A stretch of 39,407 bases of DNA from Clostridiales bacterium (GTDB taxonomy: Bacteria > Bacillota > Clostridia > Oscillospirales > Acutalibacteraceae): the NCBI GenBank assembly GCA_012524025.1, contig JAAYSC010000051.1:1-39407 (forward strand), read 5' to 3'. The notes under the pieces are model-generated. The model was not told the DNA's origin, made no database searches, and saw only the letters and a program-made list of their open reading frames with translations. Positions 1-7,552 of the stretch are shown here, one piece after another. A program made the translations under genes and the position numbers. How positions within the stretch are numbered: the stretch's first letter is position 1; each line of letters starts with the position of its first letter.

Positions 1-87
1 CAGTTCGTGTTTTTTCGCAAATTCATTGTACTGATTCTTTGTATGCAAGGGAAGTGGTTCGCGCCATTTCCCTTTATTTTTTGCCAA
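1..87 (-). CDS. possible start of a gene cut by the window edge
   Basis: From a TTG at 85-87 the minus strand stays open to the window edge and reads as a charged, protein-like stretch (starts MAKNKGKWREPLPLH). There is no clear ribosome binding site, and the previous in-frame stop lies about ten codons upstream. The frame also runs through a hairpin that looks like a plus-strand terminator, so one of the two readings is probably wrong. I do not recognise the product. Confidence 0.2.
   Translation of the reverse strand, partial: MAKNKGKWREPLPLHTKNQYNEFAKKHEL
47..82 (+). terminator. candidate rho-independent terminator for a plus-strand gene left of the window
   Basis: An 11-bp stem (AAGGGAAGTGG at 47-57 with CCATTTCCCTT at 64-74, one G-T pair) with a six-base loop is followed by TATTTTTT. 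The gene it would end lies outside the window. Confidence 0.45.
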
Positions 88-126
88 TGATAATTTTACA
101 CTAAGTGAATTTTACGCTTAAAGATA

Positions 127-156
127 GAAAGCGCCCCGATTAACCGAGGCGCTTTC
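127..156. terminator. hairpin downstream of the dockerin surface protein gene
   Basis: A perfect 9-bp stem, GAAAGCGCC (127-135) and GGCGCTTTC (148-156), lies about 55 bases beyond the stop of the minus-strand surface protein gene. The minus-strand side lacks a good T run, while a T6 run follows ten bases later on the plus strand. It may work in both directions. Confidence 0.5.
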
Positions 157-209
157 ATCAGCTGATTTTTTATCGTATCACCCACAAACATCGGGGCTTA
201 AGACACATT

Positions 210-2348
210 TTATTTACTGAATGAAGTCCTTTTCCCGGATGCGAACTGAAGAATCATAAGAGCATCGAGTACATTGACCCTTTCATCTCTGTTAACATCT
301 GCCAATACCAATTGGAACCCCGTCAAGGGAGATTCCCCCGTAACATGCTTAAGTGCCATCAAGGCATCAAGGGTATTAACTCTGCCATCAATGTTAATAT
401 CACCAAGCCATGTTGCCGTATATGTGGCTTCGCAATTCGCAGGAACAATTTCAGGGTACCAACCCATAAAAACATGGTCTCTTTTTGCAGGGTTTGGAGG
501 AACCGAGGGATATGCACCATGATTGGTTGGAACAATTAGAGATTCATCGCCGTTATTGAAGTCAAAAGTAATGTCATAAACATTTAGTACCCATTGAGCA
601 GTATAGGTTGCCGCAGCCGTTGCAGCAACAAGCTCGGCATCCCAACCTACAAAGGTATGCGCATATTTTTCAAAACCCGTGGGGGCTTGAGGTACTTTGC
701 CGTGTTCTGTTGGAACAATGACATCATCTTCACCGTTGTCAAGCACAAAGGTTATGTCATAAATTTGGGCCTCCCAAAGAGCTTTTACAAAAAGGTTTTC
801 TTCGGGGAAGATTGCGGGTAGCGCCGGCTGCCATTTCAAAAAGATATGGCCTTCCTTCGTTGGGGCACTGATATCGGGAATGGGGTCACCGGTTTTACCG
901 AAAATCGGCGCAACCGCACTTCCGCCGTCACTGTCAAAGCTAATGCAAACCATATCATCAAACACGGTCGGGTGCGGTAATAAAATTAAGGTGGGGTAAT
1001 TGTAATTTTCCGTTACGCCTATTTCCCAATCCCAACCAAAATTAAAGTTTACAAAGCTTCCCGCAAGGCGCATTTCCGCCTCTGTCAAAGCAGTGCCAAG
1101 AGTATTTGTAGGGTTTTGGACAACGGTATCAAGGTAGTAGCTGGTTTTGACATTTTCACTTTTCAAGCTTTCCCCGACTACACCGCCAAAGGAATCGTTT
1201 CCTATTACATTACCTACATTATAGGTGTTGGTAATTAAAGAATTAGATTTTGAGTTATTACCAACCACTCCGCCAACTACAGACTGCCCGGTGACATGGC
1301 CGGTATTGTAGGCGGTTGTAACCGAGGTTAGAGTAGAGTTTTCGCCAATAATTCCTCCGACATTTTCAATGCCCGTTACATCGCCCAAGTTGAAGGATCT
1401 CCTTGTTGAACCAACTGCATTTTCTCCACTACCGCCGAAAAGGCAACCTATTAGCCCTCCGACAGCGTCTTCACCCGTGACTTTTCCAAGGTTATAACAT
1501 TTATCAAGGTGAGCTTGCGCACCTTCTCCCACCAAACCGCCAACTCGTTTGATGCCTCTTACTTCGCCGGTGTTGTAGCTGTCTCTTAACCCATAGTCAC
1601 CTTCGCCGCCGTACCTTCCGATCAAACCTCCGACATTATTGACGCCTGTCACCCTACCGCTATTACGCAGGTTGTTTCCTTCGCCCCAGAGCCATCCTGC
1701 CACGCCACCGATGTCGTTGCGTTTACCGACAACCGTTCCGGTGTTATAAGAATTTATCACAGAGCCACGATAACAATTGCCAACCACACCCCCGACATTC
1801 ACATCGCCCTTTATATAGGAGGACTCTACACCGACATTTGTGATAGTTGCTCCGGAAGCTCTTCCGAACAAACCTACATAGCCGGGTTCATCAAGATACT
1901 TGTCGATGTCAATATAGATTCCGCGTACTGCCCTGCCGCCACCGTCATAATGCCCGCTGAAATTGAAAATATAGCTTATGCCGATCGGAAACCAAAGATT
2001 TGCTGTTTTTCCTTCTGCAAGGCCGGTAATTACTCCTTCTTCATCCACTGCAAACACATCCGGATAATTGAGCACAATATCGGCCGTTTGCAGAAAATAC
2101 TTGTTTGCCGAATAAGAAGTACCGCCTGCATTCGTGTTAACCATGAGTTGTGCCAAATCTCCGGCGTTTGAAATCAAATACGGCTTAAGCTCGCTTCCCT
2201 CTCCGCCGGAATAACCGGCATTCTCATTTTGAGCCGGAATTGTGCCGTCCCAGACTTCGTTGTTTGCAAAGCCCCATGTTGGCACAAGACCGAAAACCAA
2301 CACAATTACCAGAAAAATCGAAGAACATTTTCTTATCATTTTCAACAT
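210..2348 (-). CDS. secreted GLUG-repeat / InlB B-repeat protein with C-terminal dockerin
   Basis: A 712-residue exported protein. Residues 1-28 form a signal peptide (basic start, hydrophobic core, probable cleavage after GFA). Residues about 155-400 hold a run of GLUG-type repeats with recurring VGGVVG, VGGLIG and YNTG motifs. Three InlB/Listeria-Bacteroides type B-repeats follow at roughly 465-526, 528-586 and 589-647, each closing on a GW...Y-A-W pattern. Residues 648-707 are two dockerin calcium loops (GDINIDGRVNTLDAL and ADVNRDERVNVLDAL). In the family, GLUG and B-repeats are adhesive surface modules and dockerins bind cohesins. No catalytic domain is visible, so it is likely a structural or adhesive surface protein (inference). 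ATG is preceded by GGGAGGG. It is transcribed alone from a consensus promoter. Confidence 0.85.
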   Translation of the reverse strand: MLKMIRKCSSIFLVIVLVFGLVPTWGFANNEVWDGTIPAQNENAGYSGGEGSELKPYLISNAGDLAQLMVNTNAGGTSYSANKYFLQTADIVLNYPDVFAVDEEGVITGLAEGKTANLWFPIGISYIFNFSGHYDGGGRAVRGIYIDIDKYLDEPGYVGLFGRASGATITNVGVESSYIKGDVNVGGVVGNCYRGSVINSYNTGTVVGKRNDIGGVAGWLWGEGNNLRNSGRVTGVNNVGGLIGRYGGEGDYGLRDSYNTGEVRGIKRVGGLVGEGAQAHLDKCYNLGKVTGEDAVGGLIGCLFGGSGENAVGSTRRSFNLGDVTGIENVGGIIGENSTLTSVTTAYNTGHVTGQSVVGGVVGNNSKSNSLITNTYNVGNVIGNDSFGGVVGESLKSENVKTSYYLDTVVQNPTNTLGTALTEAEMRLAGSFVNFNFGWDWEIGVTENYNYPTLILLPHPTVFDDMVCISFDSDGGSAVAPIFGKTGDPIPDISAPTKEGHIFLKWQPALPAIFPEENLFVKALWEAQIYDITFVLDNGEDDVIVPTEHGKVPQAPTGFEKYAHTFVGWDAELVAATAAATYTAQWVLNVYDITFDFNNGDESLIVPTNHGAYPSVPPNPAKRDHVFMGWYPEIVPANCEATYTATWLGDINIDGRVNTLDALMALKHVTGESPLTGFQLVLADVNRDERVNVLDALMILQFASGKRTSFSK

Positions 2349-2399
2349 AAAAATCCCTCCCCCAAAGCAACAACATTCGACGAATAAAAACTCATTTAA

Positions 2400-2428
2400 A
2401 TTGTACTATTTCTTTTATCAAATGTCAA
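2400..2428 (-). promoter_or_regulatory. sigma-A type promoter of the dockerin surface protein
   Basis: On the minus strand TTGACA (2423-2428) and TACAAT (2400-2405) are separated by 17 bases, about 50 bases upstream of the start codon. This matches the vegetative consensus closely. Confidence 0.75.
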
Positions 2429-2491
2429 TAATTTTTGTTGGCTTTTTATTTTTTGCTATTGTTTACATTTGTGGAGGTTACAAAACAAATT

Positions 2492-2526
2492 AAGGCAGAA
2501 AGGCGGATTTAGCCCGCTTCTGCCTT
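2492..2526 (-). terminator. terminator of the AlbA_2/macro/vWA operon
   Basis: A 9-bp stem AAGGCAGAA (2492-2500) and TTCTGCCTT (2518-2526), extended inside by a GC-rich pairing, lies 18 bases after the vWA gene stop. The minus-strand exit is T-rich. Confidence 0.65.
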
Positions 2527-2544
2527 ATTTGTTTCAAGCTATCT

Positions 2545-3192
2545 TCACTTGCGTCTTTTTTTAACATCATCACGGATTTCTTCCAAGTAAGCCGTGTTTA
2601 CCGCGCCCGTTGCCCTAAAACCCGCAACCGTTTTTGACATGGCGTCATAGTTTAGCTTGGTGCCTTGGCTGTCTGCCAAATAGTCAACCGCCCTATCCGG
2701 CGCGATGCCAAAACGCCCTGCGGTTTCAACCGCGTCAATGTTGGCGCCCAAGAAAATGAATTCCCAATCGTACTTTGTTTTTTGTTTTTCGATAAGGTCT
2801 TTTACCTTTTGTGCGGAGTATTCCCGGCTTGAGTTTTCTTCGCCGTCGGTAATAATTACGAAAAGTATTTTTTCTGCCCTATGCTCTTTTGCAGTGTTCT
2901 TTTGCACATTTGCGATTTTGTGGATAGTTCTTCCGATTGCATCAAGCAAGGCGGTTGATCCGCCGACTTGGTACTCTTTGCCCGAAATGGGGCCAACGGC
3001 TTCAAGGTCGATGCGGTCGTGGAGCAGTTCATAATCGTGGTCGAAAAGAACCGTGGTGATTCTGCATTGGCCTTCAACCGCTTTTTGCTTTTCAAGCATG
3101 GAGTTGTAGCCCCCGATGGTGTCTTTTTCCAGCCCCATCATAGAGCCGCTTTTGTCCAAGATAAAGACCAGTTCAGTTAACTCTTTTTTCAT
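2545..3192 (-). CDS. von Willebrand factor A (vWA) domain protein
   Basis: A 215-residue cytosolic protein that is almost entirely one vWA domain. The metal-ion-dependent adhesion site is visible as DKSGSM near the N-terminus, a threonine in the GGSTALLDAI segment, and TDGEENSS. No signal peptide or membrane segment is seen. I chose the ATG at 3192 (MKKELTEL...) because AAGGAGGG lies just upstream; a start 19 codons earlier has no such site. It is the last gene of a three-gene unit after the AlbA_2-type regulator and the macro-domain protein. Bacterial vWA proteins of this kind act as metal-dependent protein-binding modules, and some occur in stress (Ter-type) clusters. The partner here is unknown. 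Confidence 0.8.
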   Translation of the reverse strand: MKKELTELVFILDKSGSMMGLEKDTIGGYNSMLEKQKAVEGQCRITTVLFDHDYELLHDRIDLEAVGPISGKEYQVGGSTALLDAIGRTIHKIANVQKNTAKEHRAEKILFVIITDGEENSSREYSAQKVKDLIEKQKTKYDWEFIFLGANIDAVETAGRFGIAPDRAVDYLADSQGTKLNYDAMSKTVAGFRATGAVNTAYLEEIRDDVKKRRK

Positions 3193-3266
3193 TGTTATGC
3201 CCTCCTTAAGATTTTTGTTTTTGCCTTGATTGCGACTTAAGGATAGCAATTTTTATAAGGGACAAG

Positions 3267-3283
3267 GTCGCTTTGGAAGCGAC
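3267..3283 (-). other. small hairpin between the macro-domain and vWA genes
   Basis: GTCGCTT (3267-3273) pairs with AAGCGAC (3277-3283) around a 3-base loop, ten bases after the macro gene stop. There is no strong T run, so it is more likely an RNA processing or attenuation element than a full terminator. Confidence 0.35.
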
Positions 3284-3293
3284 AAATTAACTT

Positions 3294-4316
3294 TTATGCC
3301 CCCAACAAGGGTTGGTCATATTCAAACAAAATCTCATTTATCTTAAAGATATCATAACTACCGCTTATAATAAAATACTCGACTATCACATCAAACTTCA
3401 CTGCATGAGAAAGCGCGAAACCTGCTTGTTTTAGGAATTTATCGGTTTCTTCAAGGGTTAATTCAAGAGCCAAAGCCAAGGCAATTGCTGTGCGCTTGCT
3501 TGGCATATAATTTTCATTGGACCTAATCTTTGAAAACAATTTACGGTCAAGGTTGGCTCGCTTGTAAACTTCGACATCTGTCATGCCCTTGCTGTCAATC
3601 ATGCGCAAGAGCATTGATGCAAATGATTCATCAAGCCTTGTGTCCAAGTCAAAGGGCGCGGCCATACCGGCCGAACTTACACTTTCATGGCAGGGCTCCG
3701 CTCCTATTTGGGAGGGGAAGCTCCTTACAGACAGCTCTTTCTTTTCAACATCAAGCAAATCCCTATGTTTACCCCTGTGTTCTTTAACATAATGTTCGCT
3801 GATATAGCTTTTAACCGCACCGAAAAGCTCGCGTCCGGCACTGAAGGCTGCCCTTCCCCAAACCACAAGTTTCACATCAAGGTCATGGTCTGCAATAAAA
3901 TCTTGAATAGCCGTGCTCGCAACCCGCAAGGCCTCATCTTTTGGGTAGCCGTATATACCACTTGAAATCAGGGGAAAAGCCACGCTTTGGCAATCGTTTT
4001 CAAGGGCAAGTTTCATTGAGTTTGTATAAGCTGCCCGCAAGAGCCTCTCGCTTTCCTCTTTTTCATCTTGCCTATAAACCGGGCCGGCTGTGTGTATAAC
4101 AAATTTTACGGGCAGGCCAAAGCCCGGTGTGATAACGGCTTGGCCTGTTTTAATCGGGCCGATTTTGTCACAAGCCGCTTGGAGCTCTGCCGGACCGGCG
4201 GCTTTAAAAATAGCACCGCAAACACCTCCGCCCATTTTCAGCCCTGTGTTGGCGGCGTTTACAATTGCATCTACTTTAAGTTTTGTAATATCTTCCCGGA
4301 TGATGGTAAAAGGCAT
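3294..4316 (-). CDS. macro-domain protein (ADP-ribose processing type) with C-terminal helical/HTH-like domain
   Basis: A 340-residue protein. Residues about 1-165 are a macro (Appr-1''-processing) domain: DAIVNAANTGLKMGGGVCGAI is the ADP-ribose loop, followed by IHTAGPVYR and the second loop PLISSGIYGYP. Family members bind or remove ADP-ribose or O-acetyl-ADP-ribose. Residues about 220-340 are a separate helical domain (MLLRMIDSKGMTDVEVYKRA, then KIRSNENYMPSKRTAIALAL) resembling an XRE-type helix-turn-helix. The ATG follows AAAGGAGG. It lies 36 bases after the AlbA_2-type regulator and about 100 bases before the vWA gene, so the three are probably co-transcribed. The extra domain suggests DNA or protein targeting rather than simple housekeeping deacetylation (inference). 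Confidence 0.8.
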   Translation of the reverse strand: MPFTIIREDITKLKVDAIVNAANTGLKMGGGVCGAIFKAAGPAELQAACDKIGPIKTGQAVITPGFGLPVKFVIHTAGPVYRQDEKEESERLLRAAYTNSMKLALENDCQSVAFPLISSGIYGYPKDEALRVASTAIQDFIADHDLDVKLVVWGRAAFSAGRELFGAVKSYISEHYVKEHRGKHRDLLDVEKKELSVRSFPSQIGAEPCHESVSSAGMAAPFDLDTRLDESFASMLLRMIDSKGMTDVEVYKRANLDRKLFSKIRSNENYMPSKRTAIALALALELTLEETDKFLKQAGFALSHAVKFDVIVEYFIISGSYDIFKINEILFEYDQPLLGA

Positions 4317-4352
4317 TTGTAGGCCTCCTTTATGGTTTCACTTATAAACCTT

Positions 4353-5663
4353 TCATGTTTTCAACTTATATCTCGTATTTTTTCCCTTACCTATTTTTAC
4401 TATCAGACCTTTTTTCACCATTTCATTAACAGTGTTTACTGCGTAAGTAGTGCTGATTTCCATAGCCTTTTCTACATCCCTGCGAGTAATTTCCCCTTTT
4501 TCTGAAAACAGATCAATTATCGGCGAGAATCTTTCACCTTCAGAATCTCGTCTAACATAAGCATTCGTATCACTGTCGCCGTTAGTATTAGGTAACACTA
4601 CCTTGAAGGCCCCTTGTGTGCTTTCAAACAAAGGCTCAAAGCCTGTTCCTTGGTAGCTGGAAATTATTTTACTTATACCGGTTCCGTAAGCTTCAATCAG
4701 CCTCAACCTATAAAATAAGGCTGCCAACTTTTCATTTCTCGGTTGAGATGCCCCTATCATTACCGCCTCTAAAGACAGCCCGGGTACAAGCCCACCCAAA
4801 GAAATAATTTCCAGACGATCCGAATACAAGCTAATGAGTGTGCTTGCGCTAAAGGAGTAATCCCTGTGAACAAGAGCATTTAGCAAGGCTTCCCTTACCG
4901 CTTCTTCGGGGAAATCCCTTTTATCTATCCTTACTAAATCTTGAAAGCTTGCCCTTGTGCCGTTATAAAAATCTATAATTTTATAAGCATCTGCCAATTG
5001 AGAAAACAAGGAACCGCTAAATTCTTTTCTGTCTTTGAAAACAGCCTTATCAGCGCCTTGAAAAAGTGCAAATTTTACAGTGTGCTTACATTGATCGGAT
5101 ACTAACAAACCCATATTTGTATATATTTTGTCCGATGTCATAAGGCCAAGATTTTCCATTTGGATATCCGAAAATTCAAGTTTTCGCTTTTCAAACTCAT
5201 TGGATAATGCGTCAAAAGTTAATTCCTGCATGACGGAACGGTTCATTTCAAACGAATCCCCATCCGTTGTTTTAATCATCATGCGGATGGAATCTTCGGT
5301 AGCCGGCGCCGAACTTGCTCCGTTTCTGACATAAACTCCCGATGGTTTTAGACCTTTGGCATACAAATAATAGGGACGTTTCGTTCCCTGTAACACTGTG
5401 ATTTTTAATATGGTTTTACCCTCTTTTTCTAAGGGTTCTATTTGGGTAAACATTGTGATATCGGGGCGGACACTATCCCTCAATGCATTTGTTATTTGTT
5501 GCATTACAAAATCTATATCTGTAATGCCTACTATTGTGCCGGTATCCGACACACCAAGGTAGACTTCCCCACCTTTTGTGTTGGCAAAAGCAATGATTTC
5601 TTTTATTAGGTCTGCGGTATATCTTTCTTTTAGTTCAATGGTTTCGCTCTCATAAAAGCTCAT
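4353..5663 (-). CDS. AlbA_2 / Schlafen-AlbA domain ATP-binding transcriptional regulator
   Basis: A 436-residue protein of the family annotated as putative ATP-dependent DNA-binding regulator (COG2865-like). Residues about 1-120 are the AlbA_2 (Schlafen-type) domain: ESETIELKERYT and IIAFANTKGGEVYLGVSDTG are its signature. The middle (about 245-370) carries the associated GHKL-like ATPase region, with REALLNALVHRDYS and IEAYGTGISKI. The last 70 residues form a winged helix (EITRRDVEKAMEISTTYAVNTV). ATG 5663 has GAAGG nine bases upstream; a GTG at 5672 is the alternative. Such proteins often sit in mobile or stress loci. The repeat cluster just upstream suggests autoregulation (inference). Confidence 0.8.
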   Translation of the reverse strand: MSFYESETIELKERYTADLIKEIIAFANTKGGEVYLGVSDTGTIVGITDIDFVMQQITNALRDSVRPDITMFTQIEPLEKEGKTILKITVLQGTKRPYYLYAKGLKPSGVYVRNGASSAPATEDSIRMMIKTTDGDSFEMNRSVMQELTFDALSNEFEKRKLEFSDIQMENLGLMTSDKIYTNMGLLVSDQCKHTVKFALFQGADKAVFKDRKEFSGSLFSQLADAYKIIDFYNGTRASFQDLVRIDKRDFPEEAVREALLNALVHRDYSFSASTLISLYSDRLEIISLGGLVPGLSLEAVMIGASQPRNEKLAALFYRLRLIEAYGTGISKIISSYQGTGFEPLFESTQGAFKVVLPNTNGDSDTNAYVRRDSEGERFSPIIDLFSEKGEITRRDVEKAMEISTTYAVNTVNEMVKKGLIVKIGKGKNTRYKLKT

Positions 5664-5685
5664 AATTATCACCCTTCAAGCAGAG

Positions 5686-5741
5686 TTCTGCCACTTGCTG
5701 CCACATTCTGCCAATATTCTAACAGAACTTGTGGCAGAATG
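5686..5741. promoter_or_regulatory. CTGCCA repeat cluster, candidate operator of the AlbA_2 gene
   Basis: CTGCCA occurs three times at exactly 10-base steps (5688, 5698, 5708), with the inverted copy TGGCAG at 5732-5737. CATTCTGCCA (5704-5713) and TGGCAGAATG (5732-5741) form a perfect 10-bp inverted repeat. The cluster lies between the PNPOx-like gene stop and the AlbA_2 gene start. Helical-turn phasing suggests cooperative regulator binding (inference). Confidence 0.6.
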
Positions 5742-5751
5742 CAAGTTTTCC

Positions 5752-6225
5752 CTACTGGCAGGCCTCATGAGCCTTGCCTGTCAAATGTTCTATATCAATG
5801 GCAATAATGTAAGCGCTTTCGCATTCGTTTACAGATTTTTCCCGCTCTGCTTCCGGTCTGTCACCGGCCAGCCTTTCGTTAAGGGCACGGGAGGCTTTGA
5901 CTCTTTCTTCCCCCTCGGCTATTCTTGCTCGGCCGAAGGCAATAACACTGCTATAGTGGGTGGTATATTCCGCACTGACAATCTTATCCGCTCCCACAAG
6001 GGCGAATGAAACTTTGGGATTCTTTAAAACAGCATCTACTTTGTGGCCTTCCTTGGCCGTGTGGAAATAAATTTTATCTTGATGATAAACATAGTTTAGG
6101 GGAAGGGCATAGGGGTAGCCCCCGTCACCCAGGCAAGCCAAGACCCCGGTTTTACCGGCTTTCAAAAGAGACTTAGCGGCCTCGGGTGTCATCTGCCTTT
6201 CTTCTCTTCGCATGGTTCTGAACAT
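5752..6225 (-). CDS. pyridoxamine 5'-phosphate oxidase-related FMN-binding protein
   Basis: A 157-residue split-barrel flavoprotein of the NimA/PNPOx-like group. It begins MFRTMRREERQMTPEAAKSL, followed by GVLACLGDGGYPYALPLNYV and IYFHTAKEGHKVDAVLKNPK, the usual FMN-binding strands and loop. It is full length for the family. Members reduce or sequester nitro-compounds, haem or flavins; the substrate cannot be told here. The ATG follows GGAGGG. It lies 27 bases after the FMN reductase gene, which in turn follows the glycosylase gene, so the three likely form one transcript linking flavin redox chemistry and DNA damage repair (inference). Confidence 0.8.
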   Translation of the reverse strand: MFRTMRREERQMTPEAAKSLLKAGKTGVLACLGDGGYPYALPLNYVYHQDKIYFHTAKEGHKVDAVLKNPKVSFALVGADKIVSAEYTTHYSSVIAFGRARIAEGEERVKASRALNERLAGDRPEAEREKSVNECESAYIIAIDIEHLTGKAHEACQ

Positions 6226-6252
6226 AGGTCCCTCCGAATAATAAAAGTATTT

Positions 6253-6822
6253 TTACAAATTCTTGCGTTTATCAATAAATTTCAAGAAAAGATCTGCCTG
6301 CTTTTCTAAGAATGGTTGACTCACCGTCAGCTTTAATTTTCCGTCTTTATCCTGCTCTTGGCCGGCATTGGCAATGGTTAGGCGAAGGGAATTCATCACA
6401 TCCATATTGACAATACCTAAAAGCGAGCCCAAAGTGTCCTGAGCGGAACATGTGCCGGACAGGCCCGGGGTTATGCCGCTGATGGCCGTCGGTTTTCTTG
6501 CAAGGACCTGCCGCCTTAGCTCTTGGCTCATGGGGCGTGAAAGCCAGTCTAACAAGTTTTTCAAAAGCCCGGGCATAAAGTGGTTATATTCGGGGGTGAA
6601 AAACCAGATTCCGTCCGCCGCCTTGACTGCTTCACGCACACGCGCGACCGCTGCCGGGGTTGGGAATTCCATATCTTCATTCATCATGGGGATATCCCCA
6701 TATTCAAGGATGGTGAATTCTGCCCTGTCACCCAAAACTTCTTTGGCAGCCAAGGCTAATTGGCGATTTAAAGAATCCTTTCTTAAAGAACCGACTATTG
6801 CTAAAATTTTAATCTTTTCCAT
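6253..6822 (-). CDS. NAD(P)H-dependent FMN reductase (flavodoxin fold)
   Basis: A 189-residue protein of the NADPH-dependent FMN reductase family. The N-terminal IVGSLRKDSLNRQL is the phosphate-binding loop for FMN, and FFTPEYNHFMPGLLKNLLDW is the second signature, with the conserved PEYN flavin contact. Length is typical. It should pass electrons from NAD(P)H to FMN or quinone-like acceptors in the cytosol. The ATG is preceded by AAAGGGGG. The gene lies 20 bases downstream of the glycosylase gene and 27 bases upstream of the FMN-binding split-barrel gene. Confidence 0.85.
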   Translation of the reverse strand: MEKIKILAIVGSLRKDSLNRQLALAAKEVLGDRAEFTILEYGDIPMMNEDMEFPTPAAVARVREAVKAADGIWFFTPEYNHFMPGLLKNLLDWLSRPMSQELRRQVLARKPTAISGITPGLSGTCSAQDTLGSLLGIVNMDVMNSLRLTIANAGQEQDKDGKLKLTVSQPFLEKQADLFLKFIDKRKNL

Positions 6823-6842
6823 TTTCTATTCCCCCTTTAGCT

Positions 6843-7478
6843 TTAATTTTTAGATTTAGGGTCTTGCAAGCCCTCGATTGCTCCGCCGGCGATTGCCCAT
6901 ATATAGAGGCCGGCAACCGTCCCGTAAGGGCTAAATCTTTTTTTATATTTTTTAAACAGTTTTCGGTCCACTTCTTTGTGACCGTAAAGCATGCGAAGCC
7001 CCCTGTGAATGGCAAGGTCACCGAAAGAAAAAACATCCGGCCTTTGCATGCAAAAAATCATAATCATTTCGGCTGTCCAAGGGCCGATGCCCTTGAGGGC
7101 GGTGAGCTCTTTTATAACTTCGTCATCGCCTTTTCCCCAAAGGGCATTTAAATCAAACTCGCCCGACTTTACTTTTTCGGCAAAATTCTTTATGTACTCG
7201 GCCTTACGAAAGGTTATGCCGAATTTTTGAATCTCTTCAACTGAAGCGGCTGAAATCGTTTCAAGGGACACTTGCCCCAAGCCCTCTTTCATTCGCTTGC
7301 GGACAGTCACATGAGCGCTTGTGGAAATCTGCTGGCCCACAATATGGTCAACCACCGAAAAAAATAAGTCACTTTCAACCGGACGCTTGATGGGGCCGAT
7401 TTTCTCAATGGCCTCCCCCAAGCGTTTGTCCTTACTTTTTAGATAGTTTGTCTCTTTTTCACCGTATTCGAAATACAT
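6843..7478 (-). CDS. DNA-3-methyladenine glycosylase II (AlkA-like, HhH-GPD)
   Basis: A 211-residue base-excision repair glycosylase. The HhH-GPD fold is visible: VGQQISTSAH at residues 48-56, the helix-hairpin-helix LKGIGPWTAEM at 128-138 and the catalytic aspartate D154 in FSFGDLAIHRG. It lacks the N-terminal AlkA_N domain and the four-cysteine iron-sulfur loop of Nth/MutY, fitting the compact 3-methyladenine glycosylase group. It removes alkylated purines from DNA. AAGGA lies upstream of the ATG. It heads a short operon with the two flavoprotein genes. Confidence 0.85.
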   Translation of the reverse strand: MYFEYGEKETNYLKSKDKRLGEAIEKIGPIKRPVESDLFFSVVDHIVGQQISTSAHVTVRKRMKEGLGQVSLETISAASVEEIQKFGITFRKAEYIKNFAEKVKSGEFDLNALWGKGDDEVIKELTALKGIGPWTAEMIMIFCMQRPDVFSFGDLAIHRGLRMLYGHKEVDRKLFKKYKKRFSPYGTVAGLYIWAIAGGAIEGLQDPKSKN

Positions 7479-7552
7479 ACATCAATTTTCCTTCTTCTTT
7501 TTAATCCCAAACATCCGCACTCTACATCGCAGTGGGGTATTTTAGTTTGTTT

